Part shown: piece by piece, positions 18,354 through 27,534 of the stretch | Layout: the number at the start of each line of letters is the position of its first letter | Position numbering within the stretch: position 1 is the first letter of the stretch | Assembly: GCA_016187025.1 (NCBI GenBank) | Contig: JACPKM010000002.1 | Span: 1 to 62,956, forward strand | Direction: 5' to 3' | DNA from: Candidatus Daviesbacteria bacterium | GTDB lineage: Bacteria; Patescibacteria; Microgenomatia; Daviesbacterales; UBA10151 | Length of the DNA stretch: 62,956 bases | Made by a program: the position numbers and the translations under genes | The notes under the pieces: model-generated | Seen by the model: the letters and a program-made list of their open reading frames with translations, nothing else | Databases searched by the model: none | What the model was told of the DNA's origin: nothing

Positions 18354-18904
18354 AAGTATTTTTTATCTCCTTTTCATTAGTTCTCCTTTTGTATATGGTT
18401 ATTCCAGGGCCAACGAAAGTTTCAGATTTTGCTCACCTGCCAGACTCTATTAAATCTGATCTTGAAGGTGATACTATTCAGATTCCAAATGTATCAGCAT
18501 ATTTTTCAAATAACTTTAGAGATTATTCAACAAACTTTTATAGGAAAGAGTATAAAAGTAATACCTGGTTACCAATCCTGCCTTTAAGGCTCAATCATCC
18601 TCCGGAGTTTGCTTTTACTGCAATCAAAAAGCACACTGATAGCACATATCTTGAAGAGTTTGTTTATCCTTTGCGTGATTCTTTATATGTGAATGGTTTA
18701 GAGCCATTTTACGAGAATGGAGATCCAAGATATCCAGGTGCTACTCAATTTGACGCTGGAGGAAAATCCTTATACACTAAAGTTACACTGCGCTATTATC
18801 CTTCGGCATTGTGGGTGAAATTGCTAGTATGGGTGGGAATAATGTCTTCTATTTATTTACTTTGGCATACAGGGAAAAGGGTATTATATGAAGACAGATC
18901 TTAG
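18350..18904 (+). CDS. Bitopic/bi-anchored exported protein, unknown
   Basis: 184 residues. An N-terminal hydrophobic helix (residues 1-18) precedes an outer domain of about 130 residues rich in aromatic and proline residues (HLPDSIKSDLEGD, LPILPLRLNHPPEF, GDPRYPGATQFDAGG), and a second helix closes the protein (about 155-172). I do not recognise the family. Both ends being membrane anchors and the position between an acyltransferase and a GT2 gene (overlaps of 4 and 17 nt) suggest an extracytoplasmic role in the same glycan pathway. Confidence 0.6.
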   Translation: MKVFFISFSLVLLLYMVIPGPTKVSDFAHLPDSIKSDLEGDTIQIPNVSAYFSNNFRDYSTNFYRKEYKSNTWLPILPLRLNHPPEFAFTAIKKHTDSTYLEEFVYPLRDSLYVNGLEPFYENGDPRYPGATQFDAGGKSLYTKVTLRYYPSALWVKLLVWVGIMSSIYLLWHTGKRVLYEDRS

Positions 18905-19778
18905 TTTATCTATTATCAACTATAAAACTAGGCAGTTAACCCAAAAGTGCCTAGAAAGTATTTTTAACAAAAAGTGGAAGGTGGATTATGAGGTGTGGGT
19001 ACTAGACAATGCTTCAAACGATGGATCAGTGGAATATTTAAAAAATAAGTTTCCTCAGACAGAAATTGTCAGCAATGATAAAAATGTCGGTTTTGCCCAA
19101 GGACATAATTTGATTTTAGAAAAGATCACAACCAAATATGTACTAATCCTTAACTCAGATACTGAGGTTTCTGATGGGGTTTTGGATAACATGTATAAGT
19201 TTATGGAGCAAAATCCTCAAGTAGGAATTGCAAGTTGTAAAATCTTAGGATTTGATAACAGATTGCAACCAAATGGTGGTGATTTACCTTTTGGAATAGC
19301 ATTAGTGTCGTGGTTGTTGAACCTGGAAAGCTTTTTTAAAAATTTGCCAAATTTTCACAGACAAGAGAGCGATTACTATCAGCAGATCCATGAGGTAGGA
19401 TGGGTTTCAGGCAACTTTATGATAGCAAGAGTAGATGTTTTGAGATCAGTTGGACTTTTTGCTAAAGACTATTTTATGTATTTTGAGGATGTGGATTTGT
19501 GCTTTAAAGTTCGAAAAGCAGGATATAAAGTTATGATCAATCCTCAACTATCAATTAGACATCTTTCAGGTGGTAGCGCTGATGATCCTAAATTCAGACA
19601 GTGGGCAGGAGAATATAAAGGGCTATTAACATTTTATAAAAACCATTACGGAGAGGGGGTAAGTTTACTATTAAAATTGGTTATACAATTGACTACAATA
19701 TTAAGAATAATAGCTTTTGCTATTGTGGGAAAATTTGATTATTCTAAAACATATGTCAAAGTTATCAGTAATATTTGA
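18888..19778 (+). CDS. GT2 family glycosyltransferase, WbbL-like
   Basis: 296 residues. SIINYKTRQLTQKCLESIF, VLDNASNDGSVEYL, LILNSDTEVSDG and YFEDVDLCFKVRKAGYKV are the full set of rhamnosyltransferase-like GT2 motifs; a hydrophobic C-terminal helix follows. It resembles the GT2 at 23793 closely enough to suspect duplication. It overlaps the unknown gene upstream by 17 nt and the ligase-like gene downstream by 26 nt. Confidence 0.89.
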   Translation: MKTDLSLSIINYKTRQLTQKCLESIFNKKWKVDYEVWVLDNASNDGSVEYLKNKFPQTEIVSNDKNVGFAQGHNLILEKITTKYVLILNSDTEVSDGVLDNMYKFMEQNPQVGIASCKILGFDNRLQPNGGDLPFGIALVSWLLNLESFFKNLPNFHRQESDYYQQIHEVGWVSGNFMIARVDVLRSVGLFAKDYFMYFEDVDLCFKVRKAGYKVMINPQLSIRHLSGGSADDPKFRQWAGEYKGLLTFYKNHYGEGVSLLLKLVIQLTTILRIIAFAIVGKFDYSKTYVKVISNI

Positions 19779-21180
19779 AAAAATACTATTTATATTAATA
19801 GTTTTTCTATTTGGTTTTATCCCTTTGTATCCAAAATTCCCCTTGGAAAATATTCCAGGAACTTTTGTAGCAATAAGATTAGAAGATTTATTTATTGCTT
19901 TAGCAGTTGTAATTTGGTCAGTTCTTATTAGTCTAAAAAAAGAGTGGAAAAAAGTTATCTCAGATAAAATTAATATTGCCTTGTTTACCTTTTTCTTTGT
20001 AGGGCTTGTCTCTTTACTCTCTGGTATTTTTCTTACCCAATCTGTAACTGAATGGCATTTGGGACTGCTTCATTACTTTAGACGCATAGAATTTATGATC
20101 CTGCTTCCAATAGTATTTACAGTTATAAACAATAAAAAAAGATTACTAATAATACTGGCTGTAATATCTTTGACAGTGCTAAGCGTAAACATCTACGCTT
20201 TGGGGCAAAAGTATCTAAACTGGCCTGTTATATCAACAACTAATTCTGAATTTTCTAAGGGCTTAATTTTATATCTTACTCCTGGTGCAAGGGTTAATTC
20301 CACCTTTGCTGGTCATTATGATTTAGCTGTTTTTCTGATGATGTTTTTGATAATGGTAACTGGATTATTTTTCTCATTCAAAAACTTTATTTTAAAAGCC
20401 TGGATGCTTTTACTGTCTGGTTTGTCTACCTTAGTGCTGATTATGACAGCAGCAAGGGTTTCTTTTGTAACCGCTTTAATTGGTATCATTTTAACCCTAA
20501 TGTTTGCACACAAAAATAAATTTGTCGTGATAATAGTAATTTTTGGAATATTAGCTATGGTTTATCCATCACAGCTAAGGGATAGGCTAATTTCGACCGT
20601 AACTGTTAATTTACTGGAACAGGGGCAAAGGTATGTTCCGACCAATGAAAAACAGACTATAAGAAATAGATTAAATATACCTACTTTAGCAACCCCTGAT
20701 TCTACAGATTCTGCATGGACTAGCATACCAAGGTCCACAGATTCTGCAACTACTGCCTCAGATATAACTCCCGGAGAGCCGGTTGATAGTACTGATTTGG
20801 CTGTTTATAGATCTTTTGGAATTAGATTCAATATTGAATGGCCAAGGGCACTAAATGCCTTTTCTAAAAATCCCTTTCTGGGAACAGGTTATTCATCTTT
20901 AGGGCTTGCAACAGACAATGATATTTTAAGATCTTTGGGTGAAGTAGGGCTTTTAGGAACTATTGCATTTGCACTAATTTTAGTTGGTGTATTTAAAAAA
21001 GTTTTCAGGAGTATAAAAAACTCGGATGGGTTAATCAGATATTTTGCATGTGGTGTGCTTGCGCTGATAATAGCTTTTATATTAAACGGGTTATTTATTG
21101 ATGTTTTTGAAGCCTCAAAAGTTACAGCTGTGTTTTGGATGGTGTTGGGTCTTGCAATATCTATTGAGAAAACAAAATGA
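19753..21180 (+). CDS. O-antigen polymerase/ligase-like membrane protein (Wzy_C)
   Basis: 475 residues from ATG 19753; an upstream TTG (19717) inside the GT2 gene is less likely. About twelve membrane helices surround a large outer loop. The loop opens at RYVPTNEKQT (near residue 300), holds a Ser/Thr-rich stretch (about residues 315-350) and ends at NPFLGTGYSSLGLATDND, the conserved Wzy/WaaL segment. Family members join lipid-linked repeat units to each other or to an acceptor. Whether this one polymerises or ligates cannot be told. The next gene starts by ATGA overlap. Confidence 0.85.
   Translation: MSKLSVIFEKILFILIVFLFGFIPLYPKFPLENIPGTFVAIRLEDLFIALAVVIWSVLISLKKEWKKVISDKINIALFTFFFVGLVSLLSGIFLTQSVTEWHLGLLHYFRRIEFMILLPIVFTVINNKKRLLIILAVISLTVLSVNIYALGQKYLNWPVISTTNSEFSKGLILYLTPGARVNSTFAGHYDLAVFLMMFLIMVTGLFFSFKNFILKAWMLLLSGLSTLVLIMTAARVSFVTALIGIILTLMFAHKNKFVVIIVIFGILAMVYPSQLRDRLISTVTVNLLEQGQRYVPTNEKQTIRNRLNIPTLATPDSTDSAWTSIPRSTDSATTASDITPGEPVDSTDLAVYRSFGIRFNIEWPRALNAFSKNPFLGTGYSSLGLATDNDILRSLGEVGLLGTIAFALILVGVFKKVFRSIKNSDGLIRYFACGVLALIIAFILNGLFIDVFEASKVTAVFWMVLGLAISIEKTK
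20701..20800 (+). repeat. Short imperfect repeats coding a Ser/Thr-rich loop
   Basis: The motif ACAGATTCTGCA occurs at about 20705 and 20740, giving STDSA twice and DSTD twice in the encoded loop of the ligase-like protein. It looks like a small tandem expansion within a periplasmic loop. Confidence 0.5.
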
Positions 21181-22628
21181 AACTTTTTACAAAACCAATC
21201 TTTTATTTATTGTTAATTGTATTAGGGGCATTTATATTAAGACTGTACAAAATTGATGCTCCTTTGGCAGATTGGCATTCCTGGCGACAAGCAGACACAG
21301 CAGCAGTTACAAGAAACTTTATAAAAGAAGGCTTGAATCCGTTCTTTCCCAAGTTTGATGATATTTCAGCAATTTCTGAAAACCCTTTAGTAAACCCAAA
21401 CCGGTTTCGGTTTGTAGAGTTTCCAATTTATAACATTTTTACCTACCCTCTTTATTTATTTTTTGGCATAAACGAAGCTTATCATCGTTTAGTTTCTGTA
21501 CTTTTTTCTTTAGGCAGCATTGTATTTATTTATCTAATTACAAAAAAATATGCAAATACTTTTGTTGCGCTTCTGTCTGCATTTATATTTGCATTTTTAC
21601 CTTTTAGTATCTTTTTTTCCCGGACTATTTTACCCGAGCCCACTTTTCTATTTTTTTCTTTGGGGATGCTGTATTTTGTAGATAAATGGATTACCAACAA
21701 AGGAAAATCAGTTGCACTGATAGCATATATTTTTACTGCAGTGGCATTTTTAATAAAGCCTTGGGCAATATTTTTTACCCTTCCCGTAATTTATTCTTTT
21801 TTTCAAAAACATCAAAGAATATGGCCTGTTCCTTTAAAATATGTTTTTTTTGTAATTCTCGCTTTGGCACCGTTTTTACTATGGAGGCTTTGGATACTAC
21901 AGCAACCTCAAGGTATTCCTGCATCTAGCTGGCTTTTAAATAGTGATGCAATACGGTTTAAGCCCGCTTTTTGGTGGTGGATAATTTCAGAAAGAATTGG
22001 AAGGGAAATACTGGGAGCAACAGGCGCAGTTTTATTTTATATAGGTATTTTAAAAAGACCAAAAAATTATTTTTTTCACACCTGGCTTATTTCTTCTTTA
22101 CTGTTTATCGTGATTTTTGCAACTGGGAATGTAAGGCATAATTATTATCAAATTTCTTTCGTCCCAATTGCCTCTATTTTTACTGCACTGGGATTTTACT
22201 ATCTTGTTAAGGGCTCAAGAGAGTTAATTGTTAGGCTTTGGACTATACCTGTTGCGATTCTTTTTTTGGCGCTAACGTTTTATTTTACCTGGCTTCAGGT
22301 AAAAGGGTTTTATCAAATAAACAACCCAGTTATTGTTGAAGCTGGTAAAAAAGCGGATCAAATATTACCCAAAGATGCATTGGTTGTTGCTCCCTATAAC
22401 GGAGATACAGCATTTTTGTATCAAACTAACAGAGCTGGGTTTCCCTTTGTTCCTTTACCCGTTCCTGACTTGATTACTCAGTTTGGAGTAACGCATTTTG
22501 TATCTACCTCAAAAGATGATCAGACAAACTGGGTAATGAAACATTTCAAGATTTTAGAGGAAAATGACAAATACGTAATAGTGGATTTGCGAGAAATTAC
22601 AACATCTTTTGACAAGGAGACAATTTAA
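21177..22628 (+). CDS. PMT/ArnT-like membrane glycosyltransferase
   Basis: 483 residues with about ten membrane helices. The first outer loop has APLADWHSWRQADTAAVTRN, where the acidic D and the WRQAD pattern match ArnT/PMT-like GT-C enzymes. The second loop FSRTILPEPTFLFFSLGMLY resembles the conserved PE loop. A C-terminal outer domain of about 110 residues follows. It would use a polyprenyl-phosphate sugar outside the cell. It is linked by ATGA to the ligase-like gene and by 1-nt overlap (TAATG) to the following GT4. Confidence 0.86.
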   Translation: MKLFTKPIFYLLLIVLGAFILRLYKIDAPLADWHSWRQADTAAVTRNFIKEGLNPFFPKFDDISAISENPLVNPNRFRFVEFPIYNIFTYPLYLFFGINEAYHRLVSVLFSLGSIVFIYLITKKYANTFVALLSAFIFAFLPFSIFFSRTILPEPTFLFFSLGMLYFVDKWITNKGKSVALIAYIFTAVAFLIKPWAIFFTLPVIYSFFQKHQRIWPVPLKYVFFVILALAPFLLWRLWILQQPQGIPASSWLLNSDAIRFKPAFWWWIISERIGREILGATGAVLFYIGILKRPKNYFFHTWLISSLLFIVIFATGNVRHNYYQISFVPIASIFTALGFYYLVKGSRELIVRLWTIPVAILFLALTFYFTWLQVKGFYQINNPVIVEAGKKADQILPKDALVVAPYNGDTAFLYQTNRAGFPFVPLPVPDLITQFGVTHFVSTSKDDQTNWVMKHFKILEENDKYVIVDLREITTSFDKETI

Positions 22629-23818
22629 TGAGGGTTCTTATGTTAACCCCTTATCTGCCATTTCCTTTGCTAACAGGAGGTCAAACCCGTTCATATAATT
22701 TAATTAAAAGGCTTTCAGCGCTAGGTCATGAAATTACTTTACTGTGTTTGGTAAAAAATGAAGATGAAAGGAAATATGTTCCAGAACTGCAAAAGTTTTG
22801 TAAAGAAGTACAAGTTTTTATTAGACCCTCAAAACCCTGGACGCTAAATAATATTTTAAGAACCGGTTTTAGCTTTTATCCTTTTTTAGTTATAAGGAAT
22901 TGGGCTCATGGAGAAAAAGCCTTTATAGAAAATATGCTAAAAGTGGAACAATTTGACCTAATTCATGCTGAAACCTTTTATGTTATGCCTCATATTCCAA
23001 AAACAAAAATACCTATTCTGCTTGTGGAGCAGACGATTGAGTATTTGGTATACAGACATTATGTAGAAAAATATCCGCTCCCTTTTATGAAACCGTTTTT
23101 ATATATAGATGTATCAAAGCTTAAATTTTGGGAATTAAAATATTGGAAACAAGCAAATAGAGTTATTGCTATGTCTGAGGAGGATAAAAGGATAATGCTT
23201 AAGATAAGTACAGCCTTAAAGGTTGATATAGTTCCAAATGGAGTCGACAGTGGTTATTTTGACCATAAGATTTCATCTAAGCTGGCAGATCCAGTAGTGC
23301 TATATTTGGGAAACTTTACATGGTTACAAAACAGAGAAGCAGTAAGAATTTTAGTAGACCAGGTTTGGCCTATTATTAAAGCCAAACACCAAAATGCTCA
23401 ATTGTGGATTATAGGAAAAGACGCAGAGAAATTTTTTCCTAAGCTATCAAAGGATGGTATCAGGGTGGAGGAGGTAAAGGATGTGAGAGGTATTTATCAG
23501 CAGGCTAGTGTGCTTGTAGCTCCAATATATGGTGGGGGTGGTACAAGATATAAAAACTTTGAGGCTTTTGCATCAGGCTTGCCTGTAGTGACAACCTCAA
23601 TTGGTATAGGAGGGACAGAGGCAAAAGATGGGGTACATGTTATTATTAGGGACACCCCAGACCAAATAGCCCAAGCAGCTATAGATTTACTAGAAGATGA
23701 GCAAAAGTATCAAGAAATTGCGCGAAACGCAAAAAAACTAGTTGAGCAAAGATATGATTGGGATCCAATCGCCAAAAACTTAAGCATAATTTATGAAGAA
23801 CTTGGACAAAAAACTTAG
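22628..23818 (+). CDS. GT4 family glycosyltransferase (GGGTRxK subtype)
   Basis: 396 residues. MLTPYLPFPLLTGGQTRSYN opens the acceptor domain, VPNGVDSGYF and VLYLGNFTWLQNREAV the donor domain. The usual EX7E is replaced by PIYGGGGTRYKNFEAFASGL, the variant found in the subgroup that includes PEP-CTERM-associated and WcaI-like transferases. AAGGAG about 11 nt before ATG supplies a plausible ribosome-binding site even though the stop of the previous gene overlaps by 1 nt. Confidence 0.88.
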   Translation: MRVLMLTPYLPFPLLTGGQTRSYNLIKRLSALGHEITLLCLVKNEDERKYVPELQKFCKEVQVFIRPSKPWTLNNILRTGFSFYPFLVIRNWAHGEKAFIENMLKVEQFDLIHAETFYVMPHIPKTKIPILLVEQTIEYLVYRHYVEKYPLPFMKPFLYIDVSKLKFWELKYWKQANRVIAMSEEDKRIMLKISTALKVDIVPNGVDSGYFDHKISSKLADPVVLYLGNFTWLQNREAVRILVDQVWPIIKAKHQNAQLWIIGKDAEKFFPKLSKDGIRVEEVKDVRGIYQQASVLVAPIYGGGGTRYKNFEAFASGLPVVTTSIGIGGTEAKDGVHVIIRDTPDQIAQAAIDLLEDEQKYQEIARNAKKLVEQRYDWDPIAKNLSIIYEELGQKT

Positions 23819-24677
23819 CATTAGTATAGTTAACTTTAATTCAGGTGAGTACTTAACAGAGTGTTTGAAATCACTTGAAAGGGTCAAAGGTGAGCTAAAT
23901 TTTGATGTTTGGGTTGTAGATAATGCCTCAACAGATGATTCTTTTATTAAGGCGAAAAAACTGTTTCCTCAAATTAACTTAATAGGAAATAAACAAAACT
24001 TAGGGTTTGGAAAGGCTCATAACCAAGTTGCAAAAATAGTTGATACTCAATATATTCTTTTTCTTAATCCGGATACAAAAGTATTACCGGGTACACTAAA
24101 GTTTATGGCAGAGTTAATGGATAAAAATGCTAATATAGGAATATCAGGATGTAGGGTTGAAAAAGCAGATGGGACACTGGACTGGGCATCTCATAGAGGT
24201 TTTCCTACACCTTGGGCCTCATTATTATATCATTTTCTAAAAAATGATTCTTTATATCATCAAACAGACAAAAACATGAGTCAAATCCATGAAGTTGACT
24301 GCTTAGTAGGAGCTTTTATGTTTGCCAGGAAATCAGTTTTAGATAAAGTTGGATATTTTGATGAAGATTATTTCTTATATGCAGAGGATATTGATTTATG
24401 TTTTCGGGTAAAAGAAGCAGGTTTTAAGATCATCTATGCTCCAGATGTTAAAGTTGTTCACTTGAAGGGAGTGAGCAGTGGTATAAAAAAACATTCGCAA
24501 AACATCTCCCAGGCCTCGGCTGAATCCAGAAAAAAATCTCTCGATTACTTTTATTCAACAATGATACTGTTTTATAAAAAACATTTACAATCTAAATACC
24601 CCTTTTTTATCAATTGGTTAGTGTTTTTTGGAATCAAGCTAAAATGGTTTATTGCCAAGCGTAGCTTAACAGTTTAA
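23793..24677 (+). CDS. GT2 family glycosyltransferase, WbbL-like
   Basis: 294 residues. SISIVNFNSGEYLTECLKSL, VVDNASTDDSFIKAK, LFLNPDTKVLPG, LVGAFMFARKSVL and YAEDIDLCFRVKEAGFKI match the rhamnosyltransferase-like GT2 group, with a terminal hydrophobic helix. It overlaps the GT4 gene by 26 nt, starting in another frame at ATG 23793. It is a close paralogue of 18888. Confidence 0.89.
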   Translation: MKNLDKKLSISIVNFNSGEYLTECLKSLERVKGELNFDVWVVDNASTDDSFIKAKKLFPQINLIGNKQNLGFGKAHNQVAKIVDTQYILFLNPDTKVLPGTLKFMAELMDKNANIGISGCRVEKADGTLDWASHRGFPTPWASLLYHFLKNDSLYHQTDKNMSQIHEVDCLVGAFMFARKSVLDKVGYFDEDYFLYAEDIDLCFRVKEAGFKIIYAPDVKVVHLKGVSSGIKKHSQNISQASAESRKKSLDYFYSTMILFYKKHLQSKYPFFINWLVFFGIKLKWFIAKRSLTV

Positions 24678-24685
24678 GGATTATT

Positions 24686-25798
24686 GTGAAAATTGGAATC
24701 GATTCTAGATTAATCAATGAATCAGGTATAGGAAGGTATATAAGAAACCTTCTTTTTTATCTACAAAAAATAGATAAAGAAAATGAATACTTTATTTTTT
24801 TACTGGAAAAAGATTTTGACAATTCATCATTTAAGAAAAATTTTAATAAGGTTAAGGTTGATTTTGGGTGGTATGGGTTAAGTGAACAATTAAAATTTCC
24901 TAAAATATTAGCAAGATTTAATTTAGACCTTGTTCATTTTCCTCATTTTAATATCCCCATTTTTTTCAACAGCAAATTTATTGTGACAATCCATGACTTA
25001 ATTCATCAGGATTTTCAAATGAGGCGGGCAACCACCAGAGACCCATTTACGTATCAAATAAAAAAGCTAGGCTACAATCAAATATTTAAAACAGCAGTTA
25101 GAAACTCAAGTAAAATTTTAGTGCCTTCAGAACATGTAAGGCAGCAATTAATCGATAGATGGAGAGTAAGCGTTGATAAAATTGTGATAACGCCTGAGGG
25201 AGTTGATGATCAAATTATTAAATTTTCTGAAAATTTATCAACTAGTAAAGTATCAGAAATACTAGATAGGTTGCATATTAAAAAACCATATATATTTTAT
25301 GTAGGAAATGCTCATCCTCACAAAAATATTCAAAGACTTATTGAGAGTTTTTTGTTAATTAAAGAAAAAAGACCAGATTTAAATTTAGTGCTTTCAGGAA
25401 ACAGCCACTATTTTTGGGAGCAAATTATTAAAGAAAATAAAAATAATTCAATTCAGTTTACCGGAAAGGTGACAGATGAGGAGCTTGTGGCTTTGTATAA
25501 GAGTGCAAGCTGTTTTGTGATGCCATCTTTAGAAGAAGGATTTGGTATCCCTCTTTTAGAGGCGTTTTTGTGCAAGTGTCCAGTGGTTTCATCGAGTGCT
25601 GGATCTTTAAAAGAAGTGGGAGGTGACGGGACATTATACTTTGACCCTAAAGATAATGTTGATATGGCGGAAAAAATATTAACAGTTGTTGATGATAAAA
25701 AGGTGCAAAATGAGCTAATCAACAACGGCCTTGGGCAAGTAAGCAAGTTTAGCTGGGAAGATTTGGCTAAAAAAACACTAGAAGTTTATCTAAAATGA
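24686..25798 (+). CDS. GT4 family glycosyltransferase
   Basis: 370 residues, GTG start with AAGGA five bases upstream. MKIGIDSRLINESGIGRYIRN, LDLVHFPHFNIPIF, TIHDLIHQDF, YIFYVGNAHPHKNI and EEGFGIPLLEAFLCKCPVVSS give a complete mannosyltransferase-like GT4. It overlaps the next GT4 gene by 4 nt (ATGA). Confidence 0.9.
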   Translation: MKIGIDSRLINESGIGRYIRNLLFYLQKIDKENEYFIFLLEKDFDNSSFKKNFNKVKVDFGWYGLSEQLKFPKILARFNLDLVHFPHFNIPIFFNSKFIVTIHDLIHQDFQMRRATTRDPFTYQIKKLGYNQIFKTAVRNSSKILVPSEHVRQQLIDRWRVSVDKIVITPEGVDDQIIKFSENLSTSKVSEILDRLHIKKPYIFYVGNAHPHKNIQRLIESFLLIKEKRPDLNLVLSGNSHYFWEQIIKENKNNSIQFTGKVTDEELVALYKSASCFVMPSLEEGFGIPLLEAFLCKCPVVSSSAGSLKEVGGDGTLYFDPKDNVDMAEKILTVVDDKKVQNELINNGLGQVSKFSWEDLAKKTLEVYLK

Positions 25799-26862
25799 AG
25801 ATTGCTTTAGTTCATGATGACTTGGTTCAATGGGGCGGGGCAGAAAGAGTATTTGAAGGTTTAACAAAAATCTTTCCCGAGGCGCCCATATACACATCTT
25901 TATATGATGAGAATAATGTTGAGCTTTTCAAAAGATTTAAAGGTAAAAGAATAATTACTTCCTTTGTGCAGAAAATACCCGGATGGAGACAAATGTATAA
26001 AGGGCTGCTTCCATTGTACCCAATTGCATTTGAGCAGTTTGATTTTTCAGACTATGACTTTGTTATTTCCCACTCTACCAGGTTTGCCAAAAACATTATA
26101 ACCAAACCAAACACAAGACATTTTTGTTACTGTCATACACCACCCCGTTTTTTATGGAATTTATCTAATGAAAAAGTAAACAATTTACTTGAGCCATATT
26201 TAAGCTTTTTAAGAGTTGCTGATCAAATTTTTTCTAACAGGGTAGATAAATTTTTGGCTGGATCCAAGAATGCTCAAGACAGGATTAAAAAAATTTATCA
26301 CAAAGATTCTGATATCTTATATCCTTTTGTTGATTTGGCACGTTTTCAAAATATAACTGCATTTGATGGTGGGTATATGATGGTGATAGCCAGGCTTAAC
26401 TACTATAAACGAGTAGATTTGGTTATAAAGGCTTGTCAAAAGCTGGATATCCCATTAAAAATTATTGGTTCTGGTTCATTAAAGGATTCACTGGAAAATC
26501 TATCTGAGAAAGGCAATACTCAAATAGAGTTTTTAGAAAATTTAGACGAGAGTATTTTACTAAGAGTTTTATCAGGTGCAAAAGCTTTGATTATTCCAGG
26601 AATTGAGGATTTTGGGTTAGCCTCTTTAGAGGCTCAAGCTTTTGGAAAACCAGTTATTGCTTATGGGCAGGGAGGTGTTTTGGAAACTGTTGTAGAAGGT
26701 AAAACAGGTATTTTTTTTGATAAACAAGATGTTAACTCACTTGTTAGGGCAATAGAAAAACTTGAAAATTTAAACATTGATCCAAACGCATGTATTGAAA
26801 ATACTTGCCTTTATAGTTTTGAAAAATTTGAAAAAAATGTTAAAACTATTATCAGTACTTGA
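25795..26862 (+). CDS. GT4 family glycosyltransferase, WbaZ-like
   Basis: 355 residues. MKIALVHDDLVQWGGAERVF, CYCHTPPRFLWNL, VIARLNYYKRVDLVI and IEDFGLASLEAQAFGKPVIAYG are typical of WbaZ/WbaU-like mannosyltransferases; the HTPPR segment is especially characteristic. It is the last glycosyltransferase before the initiating sugar-phosphate transferase. A 42-nt gap follows, so the next gene may have its own promoter. Confidence 0.9.
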   Translation: MKIALVHDDLVQWGGAERVFEGLTKIFPEAPIYTSLYDENNVELFKRFKGKRIITSFVQKIPGWRQMYKGLLPLYPIAFEQFDFSDYDFVISHSTRFAKNIITKPNTRHFCYCHTPPRFLWNLSNEKVNNLLEPYLSFLRVADQIFSNRVDKFLAGSKNAQDRIKKIYHKDSDILYPFVDLARFQNITAFDGGYMMVIARLNYYKRVDLVIKACQKLDIPLKIIGSGSLKDSLENLSEKGNTQIEFLENLDESILLRVLSGAKALIIPGIEDFGLASLEAQAFGKPVIAYGQGGVLETVVEGKTGIFFDKQDVNSLVRAIEKLENLNIDPNACIENTCLYSFEKFEKNVKTIIST

Positions 26863-26904
26863 TAGTTAAAAATTTCAGGGTTAGACTATGTTCACTTAAT
26901 TTTT

Positions 26905-27534
26905 ATGCTATATGATTTTTTAAAAAGGGCACTGGATATAATTGTATCAGCAGTGTCTTTGGTTTTTCTTTCACCTTTAGTTTTAATCATTGCATTGGCA
27001 ATCACACTTGATTCCAAAGGGCCTATTTTCGCAGAAACCCCAAAAAGGGCTGGTAAAACAGGCAAGTTATTTAATATATATAAGTTTCGTTCTATGGTGG
27101 AGAACGCCCAAGAAATTTTAGACAATAACCCGCAACTTCTTGAGGAATATAAGAAAAATAATTACAAAATTTTTAAGGATCCCAGGGTTACTAGAGTAGG
27201 AAAGTTTATAAGGAAGTACTCACTTGATGAATTTCCGCAAATTGTAAATATTCTAAAAGGAGAAATGAGTATGGTAGGGCCGAGAGCCTACTATCCGTAT
27301 GAGCTGGAAGAGCAATCGATGAAATATCCCCAGTCTAGAAAGTATGTTAAAATAATTTTATCGGGTAAACCCGGTCTAACTGGGGTTTGGCAAGTATCTG
27401 GAAGGTCCAATATTAACTTTGAGAAAAGAGTGGAGATGGATGCAAAATACGTTGAAAGACGCTCAATTTTATACGACTTCTGGATTATGCTCAAAACTAT
27501 TCCTGCAGTACTTTCTGGAAGGGGGGCAGTATGA
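26905..27534 (+). CDS. Polyprenyl-phosphate sugar-1-phosphate transferase (bacterial sugar transferase)
   Basis: 209 residues: one membrane-associated helical hairpin at the N terminus (FLKRALDIIVSAVSLVFLSP) and the catalytic domain with KRAGKTGKLFNIYKFRSM, DPRVTRVGKFIRKYSLDEFPQ and GEMSMVGPRAY. The short, PglC/WbaP-core length lacks the four-helix N-terminal region of WcaJ. It should start glycan synthesis by moving sugar-1-phosphate onto undecaprenyl phosphate. A weak promoter (TTGATA 26859-26864, 17 nt, TAGACT 26882-26887) may serve it. It overlaps the DUF4012 gene by 4 nt. Confidence 0.93.
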   Translation: MLYDFLKRALDIIVSAVSLVFLSPLVLIIALAITLDSKGPIFAETPKRAGKTGKLFNIYKFRSMVENAQEILDNNPQLLEEYKKNNYKIFKDPRVTRVGKFIRKYSLDEFPQIVNILKGEMSMVGPRAYYPYELEEQSMKYPQSRKYVKIILSGKPGLTGVWQVSGRSNINFEKRVEMDAKYVERRSILYDFWIMLKTIPAVLSGRGAV

